Below are positions 45,206 through 53,995 of a stretch of DNA of 64,000 nucleotides, piece after piece (position 1 is the stretch's first letter; every line of letters begins with the position of its first letter). Source of the stretch: Actinoallomurus iriomotensis (GTDB lineage Bacteria; Actinomycetota; Actinomycetes; Streptosporangiales; Streptosporangiaceae); NCBI RefSeq assembly GCF_030269445.1, contig NZ_BSTJ01000001.1:459898-523897 (forward strand), in the 5' to 3' direction. The notes under the pieces are model-generated. The model ran no database searches and was not told the origin of the DNA. It saw nothing but the letters and a program-made list of their open reading frames with translations. Both the position numbers and the translations under genes were made by a program.

Positions 45206-45351
45206 GGTTTGTCATGGAGGCGAGGTCGATCTCTCAGAGGTGGACGGGCACCGGGGACCTTCCCACCTTATTCACCACCGGGCAACGGGCCGCGCCGAGT
45301 GGCCTTTTCGGCATGCCCACTTTACGCGTCAGGTCACTCTCACCGCTTCCC

Positions 45352-46650
45352 TTACAGGCCCGCGCAGGTCAGGGCGTTCCGGTACGCCTCGGTGCGGCGT
45401 TCTTCGTCGCCGGTCTGCGACAGCAGCTCGGCGAGGTTGAACCAGCCCTCGGCCGCCTCGCGGGAGGGCTCCATCCGCCGCAGGCACGCCATGGCCCGGT
45501 CGAGTATCTCGACCGCGGAGTCCGCGCGGCCCAGGCGGATGCGGGCCTCCGCCAGCACGACGAGCGCGCCGGCGGTGGCCGGGCGCGGCTCGTCGCCGAG
45601 CAGGTCGAGCGCCTCGGCGGCCCGGTCGGCCGCCTTGCGCGGCTGGCCGAGGGCGAGCTCGGCCCGGGCCAGCTCGGTCAGACACCGGGCGATGTCGATG
45701 CCGCCGGCCGCCGTGGCGGCCATCTCCCGCGTCGCCCGCTGCAGCTCGTCGCGGGCGCGTTCGGCGGCGTCCGGCCGGGCCAGGAGCATCAGCGTGCCGT
45801 ACTCGCCGCGCAGGCGGCTGAGGTTGCGCAGGTCGGCGGCCTCGCCGAGCAGCGCCAGGGCGCGTTCCCCGTACGTCACGGCCTTCTCGAAGTCGGCCTG
45901 GTAGCGGGCGACGATGGCCGCCTCCCAGTAGGCGGCCATGCGGGCGGCCGGGCTGCCGATCGCGTCCGCCTGCTCGATCAGGCGCTCGGCGAGCTGGCCG
46001 CCGCTGACCAGGTCACCGCGTTCGAGGTAGGCGCCGACCAGTGTCGCGCCGAGCTTGACCGTCTCGTCGCTCCACGGACCGGGCCGGCCGGTGACGCGGG
46101 TGAAGGCGCCCTCGGCCACGGCGACGCTGCGCGCGGCGTCGCCCTTCTCCCGGTGGCAGCGCGACATCGCGATGTTGAGCCGGATCCATTCTTCGGTGTC
46201 GTAGTCCGGTGACAGCACCGCGGCCAGGGCCGCGAACTCCCCGATCGCCTCGTCGAGCCCGCCCGTCGCCTCCAGCGCGAGCGCGTGCGCCCAGCGGGCC
46301 CGCCGGGCGTACTCCGGCAGCGAGGAAAGGTCGGGGTCGGCCAGCAGCTCGCCGAGCCGGTCACGGGCCTCCGCGGCCTCGCCGTTCTGCAGGGCGATCT
46401 CGGCGTACTCGAGGGTCACGCGCATCCGGTCCTGGACGTCCTCGTCGATGCCGCTGGACAGGTAGGAGGGCGAACAGCCGAGCTTGCGGGCCAGCAGCCG
46501 CACGACGTCGGGCGTCGGTACGCGCTTACCGCTCTCGATCAGGGAAACGTAACTATCGGACAGCTCCGGGAGGGCCAACTGCGCCTGTGACAGACCCTGA
46601 CGAATCCGCGTCATCCGGATTCTTTGCCCGAGTGTTACTTGACTGTCCAC
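45352..46650 (-). CDS. XRE-type regulator with TPR domain (RRNPP-like)
   Basis: A 432-residue regulator with an N-terminal XRE helix-turn-helix (about 7-65: LGQRIRMTRIRQGLSQAQLA, DSYVSLIESGKRVPTPDVV) followed by about nine TPR-like helical pairs to the end (for example AEIALQNGEAAEARDRLGEL, GWFNLAELLSQTGDEERR). HTH plus TPR is the layout of peptide-sensing regulators of the RRNPP group. The GTG start at 46650 lies only 42 bp from the divergent start of a secreted peptide gene, so the regulator very likely controls, and may sense, that peptide. Confidence 0.87.
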   Translation of the reverse strand: MDSQVTLGQRIRMTRIRQGLSQAQLALPELSDSYVSLIESGKRVPTPDVVRLLARKLGCSPSYLSSGIDEDVQDRMRVTLEYAEIALQNGEAAEARDRLGELLADPDLSSLPEYARRARWAHALALEATGGLDEAIGEFAALAAVLSPDYDTEEWIRLNIAMSRCHREKGDAARSVAVAEGAFTRVTGRPGPWSDETVKLGATLVGAYLERGDLVSGGQLAERLIEQADAIGSPAARMAAYWEAAIVARYQADFEKAVTYGERALALLGEAADLRNLSRLRGEYGTLMLLARPDAAERARDELQRATREMAATAAGGIDIARCLTELARAELALGQPRKAADRAAEALDLLGDEPRPATAGALVVLAEARIRLGRADSAVEILDRAMACLRRMEPSREAAEGWFNLAELLSQTGDEERRTEAYRNALTCAGL

Positions 46651-46692
46651 ATTTACCTGCTTTTACTCGAACGCTTAATGGAGGCCGTTCGC
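46651..46692. promoter_or_regulatory. Shared 42-bp divergent control region
   Basis: The AT-richer gap between the regulator and peptide starts (ATTTACCTGCTTTTACTCGA is its left part) is too short for two independent promoters, so at least one promoter lies within a neighbouring gene or they overlap. The peptide gene has GGAGG at 46680-46684. A bound regulator would affect both genes. Confidence 0.5.
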
Positions 46693-46830
46693 ATGAACCG
46701 ACTCAAGAGAGCCGTGACCATGCTCGTGGTGGTGACCGGTATTTCGCTCGGCGCCGGGAGCACGCCCGCGACCGCCGCCGTCACCAGCGACGGTCACTCC
46801 GGTCCACCAGGAGTGTTCCACTGCTGCTGA
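46693..46830 (+). CDS. Secreted 45-residue peptide precursor ending in Cys-Cys
   Basis: The product starts MNRLKRAVTMLVVVTGISLG, a basic N-terminus plus hydrophobic core, and then AGSTPATA, a typical signal-peptidase I site (AxA). Cleavage after residue 28 leaves AVTSDGHSGPPGVFHCC, 17 residues. The start ATG at 46693 has GGAGG 8 bp upstream. A real small gene is supported by the ribosome binding site, clear signal peptide and divergence from an XRE-TPR regulator. The mature peptide may be a signal (perhaps further cut to a short C-terminal piece), a disulfide-linked peptide, or a toxin; no family is recognised. Confidence 0.75.
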   Translation: MNRLKRAVTMLVVVTGISLGAGSTPATAAVTSDGHSGPPGVFHCC

Positions 46831-46902
46831 CGTCCTTCTCTTCAAAAGGATAGTTTTCTCCGGCTTCTACCAGAAGCATCTGGCGAAAGATGGCGGAGGC
46901 GC

Positions 46903-46937
46903 GTCCGCGGGGTCCAGCCGGCATCGGCCCCGCGGAC
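46903..46937 (+). terminator. Hairpin after the peptide gene
   Basis: GTCCGCGGGG (46903-46912) pairs with CCCCGCGGAC (46928-46937), a perfect 10-bp stem with a 15-nt loop, 72 bp after the peptide stop. It separates the peptide gene from the downstream dehydrogenase gene; no U-run is present. Confidence 0.6.
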
Positions 46938-47064
46938 CGACCCATATGCGGCATATCGGGAGATCTCGCCAAAGACCAGTGGCGGTTTCGTGAGATCGTC
47001 CCTGTCTCTTTCTCCTCCGCGCCTGCTCTACTGCGGTGAGGGGTAGGGACAGGAGGTGGGCGTC

Positions 47065-49374
47065 GTGACGCAGCAGGACGGTCCGTACGCGAGAGAGGGC
47101 GCGCCGGTCACCGGGCGGTCGTTCGCGGGCGGCGTCGGCGACAGCGCGGTCCGGCCGGACGGGGTGCTGAAGGTGCGGGGCGCCTTCGCCTACTCCTCCG
47201 ACCTGTGGATGGACGGCATGCTGTGGGGCGCCACGCTGCGCAGCCCGTACCCCAGCGCCGTGATCCGCGGTATCGACCTCACCGAGGCGGTCCGGCTCCC
47301 CGGCGTGCACGCGGTGCTCACGCACGAGGACGTCCCCGGCGCCAAGCACTACGGCCTGGAGCTGCGGGACCAGCCCGTGCTCGCCATCGACCGGGTCCGC
47401 TACCAGGGCGAGGCCGTGGCGATCGTGGCCGCCGACCACCCCGAGACCGCCCGCCGGGCCTGCGACCTGATCAGGGTGGACTACGAGGTACGCGAGCCGG
47501 TGACCGACGCGCGGGCCGCCGCGCTCGACCCGGCCTGCCCGAAGGTGCACGAGCGCGGCAACATCGTGCGGCACCAGCCGGTGCGGACCGGCGAGGTGTT
47601 CACCGCCGACGTGGTCGTCACCGGCGAGTACGAGGTCGGCATGCAGGATCAGGCGTTCCTCGGCCCGGAGTCGGGGCTCGCCGTGCCGGCCGAGGACGGC
47701 GGCGTGGACCTGTTCATCGCCACCCAGTGGCTGCACGTCGACCAGGAGCAGATCGCGCCGGTCCTGGGCCTGCCCCCGGAGAAGGTGCGGCTCACCCTGT
47801 CCGGCGTGGGCGGCGCGTTCGGCGCGCGCGAGGACCTGTCCATGCAGGTCCACGCCTGCCTGCTCGCCCTGCGCACGGCCCGCCCGGTCAAGATCGTTTA
47901 CGGCCGCGAAGAGTCCTTCTCCGGCCACGTCCACCGCCACCCGGCGACCCTCCGCTACGAGCACGGCGCCGACCGGGACGGCCGGCTGGTCTACGTCAAG
48001 GCCGAGATCGTCCTGGACGGCGGGGCGTACTGCTCCTCCACGCCGGCGGTGGTCGGCAACGCCGCCTCGCTCGGCGCGGGCCCGTACGACGTGCCCAACG
48101 TCATGATCGACGCCTACGGCGTGTACACCAACAACCCGCCGTGCGGGGCGATGCGCGGCTTCGGCGCCGTGCAGGCCTGCTTCGCCTACGAGTCCCAGAT
48201 GGACCGCCTCGCCGAGGCGTGCGGGCTGGACCCAGTTGAGATCCGGGTGCGCAACGCGCTGTCGGAGGGCTCACGCCTGCCGACCGGGCAGGTCGTCGAC
48301 ATGCCCGCGCCGCTCACCGACATGCTGCGCCGCGTCCGCGACCTCCCGCCTCCTCCGCCGTCCGACACCGGTGACCTGCGGAACCTCCCCGGCGGCGTGT
48401 CCAACACGACGCACGGCGAGGGCGTCGTCCGCGGCGTCGGGTACGGCATCGGCATCAAGAACATCTGCTACTCCGAAGGGTTCGACGACCTGTCCACCGC
48501 CCGGGTGCGGCTGGAGGTGTCCGGCGGCGAACCGGTCGTGCTGGTGCACACCGCCGCCGCCGAGGTCGGGCAGGGCCTGGTCACCCTCCAGGCGCAGATC
48601 GCCCGTACCGAGCTGGGCGTCGACCAGGTGACCGTCGCGCCCGCGGACACGACCGTCGGCTCCGCGGGCTCCTCCAGCGCGTCGCGCCAGTCGTACATGA
48701 CCGGCGGCGCCGTGCGCGCCGCCTGCGAGGCCGTACGGGAGCGAGTGCTCCGTCTCGCCGGCATGCCCGGCGGCACGCTCCGCGGCGGGCACGTCGTCGC
48801 CGGCGACGTCGCGGTCCCGCTGGCCGAGGTGCTCGGCGGCCGGGCCGTCGAGGAGACGCGGGAGTTCCACCACCGGCCGACGGCGCCGCTGGACCCGCGC
48901 ACCGGTCAGGGCGACTCCCACACGCAGTTCGCCTTCTGCGTGCACCGGGCCGTGGTCGACGTGGACGTCGAGCTGGGCCTGGTCAAGGTGGTCGAGCTGG
49001 CCGCCGTGCAGGACGTCGGCAAGATCCTCAATCCGATCGCGCTGGAGGGCCAGATCCACGGCGGCACGGCCCAGGGGCTCGGCCTCGCGCTGATGGAGGA
49101 GGTCCAGGTGCGGGACGGGCGCATCCGCAACCCCTCCTTCACCGACTACCTCATCCCCACGATCCTCGACATGCCGCCGATGCGCCTGCGGATCCTCGAA
49201 CACCCCGATCCGCACGCGCCGTACGGGCTTCGCGGCGCCGGCGAGCCGCCGACGCTGTCCTCGACGCCGGCGATCGTGGCCGCCGTCCGCGACGCGTGCG
49301 GCGCGCCGCTCACGCGGGTGCCGGTGCGCCCGGAACACATCGTGGGGGCGTACGTCCGCGGAATCCCGGTCTGA
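47065..49374 (+). CDS. Xanthine dehydrogenase family molybdopterin subunit
   Basis: A 769-residue molybdopterin-binding large subunit of the xanthine dehydrogenase/aldehyde oxidase family. The N-terminal aldehyde oxidase a/b hammerhead domain (about 30-145) is followed by the Mo-cofactor domain with GVGGAFGAREDLSMQ, the GAMRGFGAVQACFAYE block, AAAEVGQGLVTLQAQIA and the catalytic Glu in GLRGAGEPPTLSSTPA. The [2Fe-2S] and FAD subunits that normally accompany it are not adjacent. Start GTG 47065, 8 bp after GGAGG; an earlier GTG at 47056 would overlap that site. Substrate unknown (purine or aldehyde). Confidence 0.9.
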   Translation: MTQQDGPYAREGAPVTGRSFAGGVGDSAVRPDGVLKVRGAFAYSSDLWMDGMLWGATLRSPYPSAVIRGIDLTEAVRLPGVHAVLTHEDVPGAKHYGLELRDQPVLAIDRVRYQGEAVAIVAADHPETARRACDLIRVDYEVREPVTDARAAALDPACPKVHERGNIVRHQPVRTGEVFTADVVVTGEYEVGMQDQAFLGPESGLAVPAEDGGVDLFIATQWLHVDQEQIAPVLGLPPEKVRLTLSGVGGAFGAREDLSMQVHACLLALRTARPVKIVYGREESFSGHVHRHPATLRYEHGADRDGRLVYVKAEIVLDGGAYCSSTPAVVGNAASLGAGPYDVPNVMIDAYGVYTNNPPCGAMRGFGAVQACFAYESQMDRLAEACGLDPVEIRVRNALSEGSRLPTGQVVDMPAPLTDMLRRVRDLPPPPPSDTGDLRNLPGGVSNTTHGEGVVRGVGYGIGIKNICYSEGFDDLSTARVRLEVSGGEPVVLVHTAAAEVGQGLVTLQAQIARTELGVDQVTVAPADTTVGSAGSSSASRQSYMTGGAVRAACEAVRERVLRLAGMPGGTLRGGHVVAGDVAVPLAEVLGGRAVEETREFHHRPTAPLDPRTGQGDSHTQFAFCVHRAVVDVDVELGLVKVVELAAVQDVGKILNPIALEGQIHGGTAQGLGLALMEEVQVRDGRIRNPSFTDYLIPTILDMPPMRLRILEHPDPHAPYGLRGAGEPPTLSSTPAIVAAVRDACGAPLTRVPVRPEHIVGAYVRGIPV

Positions 49375-49452
49375 GACCTTCGTGGCCTTCCATGCGCCGG
49401 GTGGCCGATCCTCTAATCTGCTCCGCATCGCCCCCCGATCGGAGGTTTCGCA

Positions 49453-50073
49453 GTGCTCGTACACCCCTGGGACTCGGCCGAGGACGACGAATGGCGCGCC
49501 TGGCTCGCCGGGCGTGACTTCGGCCAGCTGATCGCCGGTGGCCGCGACCGCGACCTGCCGGTCGTGGTCCCCACCCACTTCGTCTTCGACGGCGAGCGGA
49601 CCGTGTGGCTGCACCTCGCGCGGCCCAACCCGGTGTGGGAACCGCTCGGCGAGCGTCCGCGCGCCCTGCTCACCGTGATCGACGACTACACCTACATCCG
49701 CTCGGACTGGAACACCGCGCCCGGCGACGCGATCGAGCGCGGAGTGCCGACGTCGTACTACGCGACCGTGCAGCTGGCCTGCGACGTCCGCGTCGTGGAC
49801 GACCCCGCGGAGAAGGCCGCGATCCTCGACCGGCAGCTCGCCCACTTCGAGCCGGGTTCCGGCCGGCTCCCGGTCGCGGCCGAGGAGGACCCGGACCGGC
49901 GGCTGATGCCCGGCATCCGCGGGCTCGAGCTGACCGTGACCGGCGTGCGGGCCAAGTTCAAGTACGGCGGGAACAAGGAGGCCGAGCACGTGCGGGAGAT
50001 CGCCGACCGGCTCGAGGAACGCGGCACCCGGGCCGACATCGCGGCCCGCGACCACGCGCTGCGGCGCCGTTAA
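49453..50073 (+). CDS. PaiB-like FMN-binding protein
   Basis: A 206-residue protein of the PaiB/FMN-binding negative transcriptional regulator family, a split-barrel flavin-binding fold. Marks are the start MLVHPWDSAEDDEWRAW, PTHFVFDGERTVWLHLARPNP and the C-terminal KFKYGGNKEAEHVREIADRL. PaiB in Bacillus represses sporulation and protease genes, but most homologues are uncharacterised and may be enzymes. Start GTG at 49453 seven bases after GGAGG. Confidence 0.87.
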   Translation: MLVHPWDSAEDDEWRAWLAGRDFGQLIAGGRDRDLPVVVPTHFVFDGERTVWLHLARPNPVWEPLGERPRALLTVIDDYTYIRSDWNTAPGDAIERGVPTSYYATVQLACDVRVVDDPAEKAAILDRQLAHFEPGSGRLPVAAEEDPDRRLMPGIRGLELTVTGVRAKFKYGGNKEAEHVREIADRLEERGTRADIAARDHALRRR

Positions 50074-50171
50074 GTACCGCCCGGAAGGCACATATAGATA
50101 ACGTTAAGAACAGGTGTGCCGGGAAGTCTGGTCGGCGCTGTCCTTGGTGTCCCCAATGGGAAGGCAGTGCC

Positions 50172-51644
50172 ATGACCGACGTCGAGCCCTTCGGCCGGGC
50201 CATCCTCCTGGTCGCGCTGATCGGCACCCTGGCGGTGCTCTCGAGCCGGTTCGGCGAGCGGCTACGGGTACCGGCGCCGGCGATGTTCCTGGTGTGCGCG
50301 GCGGTCGCCTCCGACATCTGGCCCGGCCTCGGCAGGGTGGGGATGCCCGTCGTCGAAGAGGTCGTCACCGTCGCGCTGACCGTGATCCTCTTCGACGGCG
50401 GCATGAACATCGGCCGCCGCCGGTTCCGCTCGGCGGCCGGGGCCACGCTGTGGCTCGGGGTGGCCGGCACGCTCGTCACCGCCGTGGCCGTGGCGGTCCT
50501 GGCCCACGAGGCGTTCGGCCTCGACTGGCGCATCGCGATGCTGCTCGGCACCGCGCTCTCCCCCACCGACCCTGCCGTGGTCTTCTCCGTGCTGGGGCGG
50601 CGGGAGATCGCCGGGCGCACCGGCACCCTGCTGGAGGGCGAGTCGGGCGCGAACGATCCCGTCGGCATCGCGCTGATGGTGGCGCTGCTGGGCGCCGGCG
50701 GCGCCGGCTGGCACTCCGCCGGAGAGGTCGTCGTCGAGTTCTGCCGGCAGATGGTGATCGGGGCGGCCGTCGGCGTCGCGGGCGGCCTGCTCCTGCTGAC
50801 CTTCATGCGCCGCGTCCCGCTCCCGTCCGGGGGTCTGTACGCGCTGCGGGTCCTCTTCGGCGCTCTGGTGATCTACGGACTGGCGACCGCGGCGCACGGC
50901 TCGGGCTTCCTGGCGGTGTTCACGGCCGGCATCGTGCTCGGCGACGAGCGCGCGCCGTACAAGCGGGAGATCGAGCGGTTCCACTCGTCGCTGGCGAGCC
51001 TCGGCGAGATCGTCGCGTTCACGATGCTCGGGTTGACGATCAAGATTCGCGACCTGCCGCACGGTGGGGCGATCTGGATCGGCCTGCTGCTCGCGCTCGC
51101 GCTCGCCCTCGTCATCCGCCCGGTCTTCGTCGGGCTCGTGCTGCTGCCGGTCCGGCTCCGGCGGCAGGAGCGGATCTTCGTGCTCTGGACGGGGCTGAAG
51201 GGCGCGGTGCCGATCCTGCTCGGCACCTTCATCGTGCAGGCCGGCGTGCCGGACGCGTCGCGGGCGTACGCGATCATCTTCGTGGTCGTGGCGTTCTCGG
51301 TGATCGTGCAGGGCGGGACGGTCCCCACTCTCACGCACCGGCTGGGCATACCGCTGCGGGTCGTCGAACCCGAGCCCTGGAGCCTGGGCGTACGCTTTCA
51401 GGAGGAGCCGGAGGGGCTGCACCGCTACCAGGTCGCGCCGGGCTCCGCCGCCGACGGGGCGACCGTCGACGAGCTTCCGTGCGGCGAGGACGCCTGGGTC
51501 AGCTTCGTGATCCGCGAGGGCCGCCTGGTCCCGGTCCGCTCCGGCACCGAGATGCGGGCGGGCGACGAGGTGCTGGTCCTGGCCGACGACGCCCCGCATC
51601 TCGAGACCGTCTTCACGAAGGCGGACGACACGCCCGGGACGTGA
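50172..51644 (+). CDS. Cation/proton antiporter with RCK-C-like domain
   Basis: A 490-residue CPA1-type antiporter, similar to NhaP2/CvrA potassium or sodium antiporters. About 12 helices are visible. The ion-site motif GTALSPTDPAVVFSVL and LEGESGANDPVGIALMVAL are conserved (Asp-Asp-type region), as is LKGAVPILLGTF. The C-terminal 90 residues form a TrkA-C/RCK-C-like ligand domain (ending GDEVLVLADDAPHLETVF). Start: ATG at 50172. It probably has roles in pH and K+ balance. Confidence 0.9.
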   Translation: MTDVEPFGRAILLVALIGTLAVLSSRFGERLRVPAPAMFLVCAAVASDIWPGLGRVGMPVVEEVVTVALTVILFDGGMNIGRRRFRSAAGATLWLGVAGTLVTAVAVAVLAHEAFGLDWRIAMLLGTALSPTDPAVVFSVLGRREIAGRTGTLLEGESGANDPVGIALMVALLGAGGAGWHSAGEVVVEFCRQMVIGAAVGVAGGLLLLTFMRRVPLPSGGLYALRVLFGALVIYGLATAAHGSGFLAVFTAGIVLGDERAPYKREIERFHSSLASLGEIVAFTMLGLTIKIRDLPHGGAIWIGLLLALALALVIRPVFVGLVLLPVRLRRQERIFVLWTGLKGAVPILLGTFIVQAGVPDASRAYAIIFVVVAFSVIVQGGTVPTLTHRLGIPLRVVEPEPWSLGVRFQEEPEGLHRYQVAPGSAADGATVDELPCGEDAWVSFVIREGRLVPVRSGTEMRAGDEVLVLADDAPHLETVFTKADDTPGT

Positions 51645-51676
51645 CAATGTGTCAGCATCCTTGGGAATAGCAATAC

Positions 51677-51736
51677 ATGCTGCTCATCGCGCTCCTGGTC
51701 ATCCTCGTCGCACCCTTGGTGAGGAACATGAACTGA
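51677..51736 (+). CDS. Possible 19-residue hydrophobic peptide before ald
   Basis: ATG at 51677 opens MLLIALLVILVAPLVRNMN, a single short hydrophobic helix with a basic end, whose stop overlaps the ald ribosome binding site (TGAGGAGG). It may be a leader peptide that couples to ald or a small membrane protein. It may also be chance; there is no clear ribosome binding site for it. Confidence 0.3.
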   Translation: MLLIALLVILVAPLVRNMN

Positions 51737-51745
51737 GGAGGCATC

Positions 51746-52861
51746 GTGAGGGTCGGCGTACCGCGCGAGATCAAGAACAATGAGTACCGCGTCGCCGTGA
51801 CGCCGGCCGGCGCGCACGAGCTGGTGCGCCACGGCCACGAGGTCTTCGTCGAGCGTGACGCGGGCGCGGGCTCGAACATCCCCGATGAGGACTACATCGG
51901 CGCCGGGGCCAAGATCCTCGAGACCGCCGACGACGTCTGGGAGACGGGCGAGCTGATCCTGAAGGTCAAGGAGCCGATCGAGCCGGAGTACCACCGGATG
52001 CGCCGGGGGCAGACGCTCTTCACCTACCTGCACCTGGCCGCGTCGCGGCCCTGCACCGACGCGCTCCTGGGCTCCGGTGTCACCTCGATCGCCTACGAGA
52101 CCGTGCAGCTGCCGAACCGGTCGCTGCCGCTGCTCGCGCCCATGTCCGAGGTGGCCGGCCGGCTCGCTCCGCAGGTCGGCGCGTACAACCTGATGAAGTT
52201 CAACGGCGGGCGCGGCGTGCTGCCCGGCGGTGTGCCCGGCGTGGCTCCAGCCAAGGTCGTGGTCATCGGCGGCGGCGTGTCCGGCCTGAACGCCGCCCAG
52301 ATCGCCGTCGGCATGGGCGCCGACGTCACGATCATGGACGTGAACATCGACCGGCTCCGCCACATCGACTCGATCTACCAGGGCCGGCTGAAGACCCTGA
52401 TGTCCAACACGTACGCCATCGAGCGTGCCGTGGTCGACGCCGACCTGGTCATCGGCGCGGTGCTGATCCCCGGCGCGAAGGCGCCCACGCTGGTCTCGAA
52501 CCACCTGGTCGCCCGGATGAAGCCAGGATCGGTCCTGGTCGACATCGCCATCGACCAGGGCGGCTGCTTCGAGGACTCCCGTCCGACGACGCACGACGAG
52601 CCGACCTACACGGTGCACGACTCGGTCTTCTACTGCGTCGCGAACATGCCGGGCTCGGTCCCCAACACCTCCACGTACGCGCTGACCAACGTGACCCTGC
52701 CGTACGCGCTCGCGCTGGCCGGCAAGGGCTGGCGGCAGGCCGTGACCGACGACCGCGCGCTGGCGCAGGGCCTCAGCACGCACGAGGGCCGTCTGACCAG
52801 CTACCCGGTCGCCGAGGCGCACGGCCTCGACCACGTGGAGCTGGACGACCTTCTCGTCTGA
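51746..52861 (+). CDS. ald: Alanine dehydrogenase
   Basis: NAD-dependent interconversion of L-alanine with pyruvate and ammonia. The 371-residue protein has the N-terminal [20 protein letters not shown], catalytic-site KVKEP and [10 protein letters not shown], the Rossmann motif [20 protein letters not shown] and the C-terminal [17 protein letters not shown]. Start: GTG at 51746, five bases after GGAGG. It forms a link to nitrogen metabolism together with glnA2 but far from it. Confidence 0.96.
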   Translation: MRVGVPREIKNNEYRVAVTPAGAHELVRHGHEVFVERDAGAGSNIPDEDYIGAGAKILETADDVWETGELILKVKEPIEPEYHRMRRGQTLFTYLHLAASRPCTDALLGSGVTSIAYETVQLPNRSLPLLAPMSEVAGRLAPQVGAYNLMKFNGGRGVLPGGVPGVAPAKVVVIGGGVSGLNAAQIAVGMGADVTIMDVNIDRLRHIDSIYQGRLKTLMSNTYAIERAVVDADLVIGAVLIPGAKAPTLVSNHLVARMKPGSVLVDIAIDQGGCFEDSRPTTHDEPTYTVHDSVFYCVANMPGSVPNTSTYALTNVTLPYALALAGKGWRQAVTDDRALAQGLSTHEGRLTSYPVAEAHGLDHVELDDLLV

Positions 52862-52910
52862 GGGCCGGGGCGAGGGAAGCGGCACGTCCCGGTCCCGTAG
52901 TGTGCCGCGT

Positions 52911-53489
52911 ATGGGGGAACTGATCCTGTTGCGGCACGGTGAGACGGAATGGGCCCGTGAGGGCCGGCACACCGGCCGTACCGACGTGCCGCTGACGCCC
53001 GAGGGCGAGAAGCAGGCCCGCGCGCTCGCGCCGCTGTTCGCCGACCGCCGGGTCGCGCTCGTCCTGACCAGCCCGGCCGAGCGGGCCCGGCGCACCGCGG
53101 AACTCGCCGGGCTCACCGGCGCGGAGACGGACGAACGCCTGTGGGAGTGGGACTACGGCGCGTACGAGGGCCGGAGCACCCCGGCGATCCGCGAGGAGCG
53201 GCCCGGCTGGTACCTGTGGCGTGACGGCGTGCTCGACGGTGAGACGGTCGAGCAGGTCGGCGCGCGGGCGGACGCGGTCCTGGAGCGCGTGCGGCCGGCG
53301 CTGACCGGGAGCGACGACGTGGTGCTCGCCGCGCACGGGCACGTCCTGCGCGTCCTGACCGCCCGCTGGCTGGGCCTGCCGCCCGCCGACGGCCGGCTGT
53401 TCCGCCTCGGCACCGGCACGCTGTCCACGCTGGGCACCGAACACGAGCAGCCGGTGATCGGCTCGTGGAACCTCCCCCCGCGGCTCTGA
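52911..53489 (+). CDS. Histidine phosphatase family protein
   Basis: A 192-residue phosphoglycerate-mutase-like phosphatase. The RHG motif [22 protein letters not shown] supplies the nucleophilic His, [15 protein letters not shown] the acid, and [13 protein letters not shown] the second His. Many such proteins act as acid phosphatases or phosphosugar phosphatases; the substrate is not clear. Start ATG at 52911 (a GTG lies 9 bp upstream). It follows ald by 49 bp and may be transcribed with it. Confidence 0.9.
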   Translation: MGELILLRHGETEWAREGRHTGRTDVPLTPEGEKQARALAPLFADRRVALVLTSPAERARRTAELAGLTGAETDERLWEWDYGAYEGRSTPAIREERPGWYLWRDGVLDGETVEQVGARADAVLERVRPALTGSDDVVLAAHGHVLRVLTARWLGLPPADGRLFRLGTGTLSTLGTEHEQPVIGSWNLPPRL

Positions 53490-53516
53490 CGATGGACGAC
53501 CGCTGATGGTCGGGGG

Positions 53517-53960
53517 TCAGTCGCCGGAGTGACCCCAGAAACAGATCTCCTGAGGCCGGCCCCGGTCGTCGTGCAGGACCGCGCAACGGCCCATCCACCG
53601 TGCGCGGGGAAAGACGTCGAACTCGGGGACGTGGGCGCGGGTGAGCTCTCGCACCCCCAGGTGCCGGAACGCCTCATCGGCCGACACCGGCTGCACCGTG
53701 TTGTAGTCCGGCTGCTCGGCCGGTCCGATCACCCGGAAGATGTCCAGGATCGAGTGCGTACCGGACTCATGCACCCACTCGTCCTCCCACAGCTCCTCGA
53801 TGGTCGCCGGCCACGGCTCACGGTCTTTCTCAGGACGCCAGTCGGCTCCCTTCACCCAGTAGTAGGCACGCTCTTCGAACACCTTGTGCCGCAACCGCCG
53901 CAGAGCGTCCTGTAGATCCTCCTGATACGGCACGAAGTACTGCCAACTCGAAGCTCCCAC
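53517..53960 (-). CDS. Conserved hypothetical protein, about 147 residues
   Basis: A small soluble acidic protein starting VGASSWQYFVPYQEDLQDAL and ending PQEICFWGHSGD. The block THSILDIFRVIGPAEQPDYNTVQPVS followed by a short beta region is shared, as far as I recall, with a family of unknown-function actinobacterial proteins that start with similar -YxPYxxDLxxAL sequences; these often stand near other hypotheticals and were suggested as immunity-like. No catalytic motif is visible. Start: GTG 53960 after GAGGG. It is convergent with the phosphatase gene. Confidence 0.7.
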   Translation of the reverse strand: MGASSWQYFVPYQEDLQDALRRLRHKVFEERAYYWVKGADWRPEKDREPWPATIEELWEDEWVHESGTHSILDIFRVIGPAEQPDYNTVQPVSADEAFRHLGVRELTRAHVPEFDVFPRARWMGRCAVLHDDRGRPQEICFWGHSGD

Positions 53961-53995
53961 GGCACCCTCTTCCGTTCGGACCGACCAGGGCGAAG

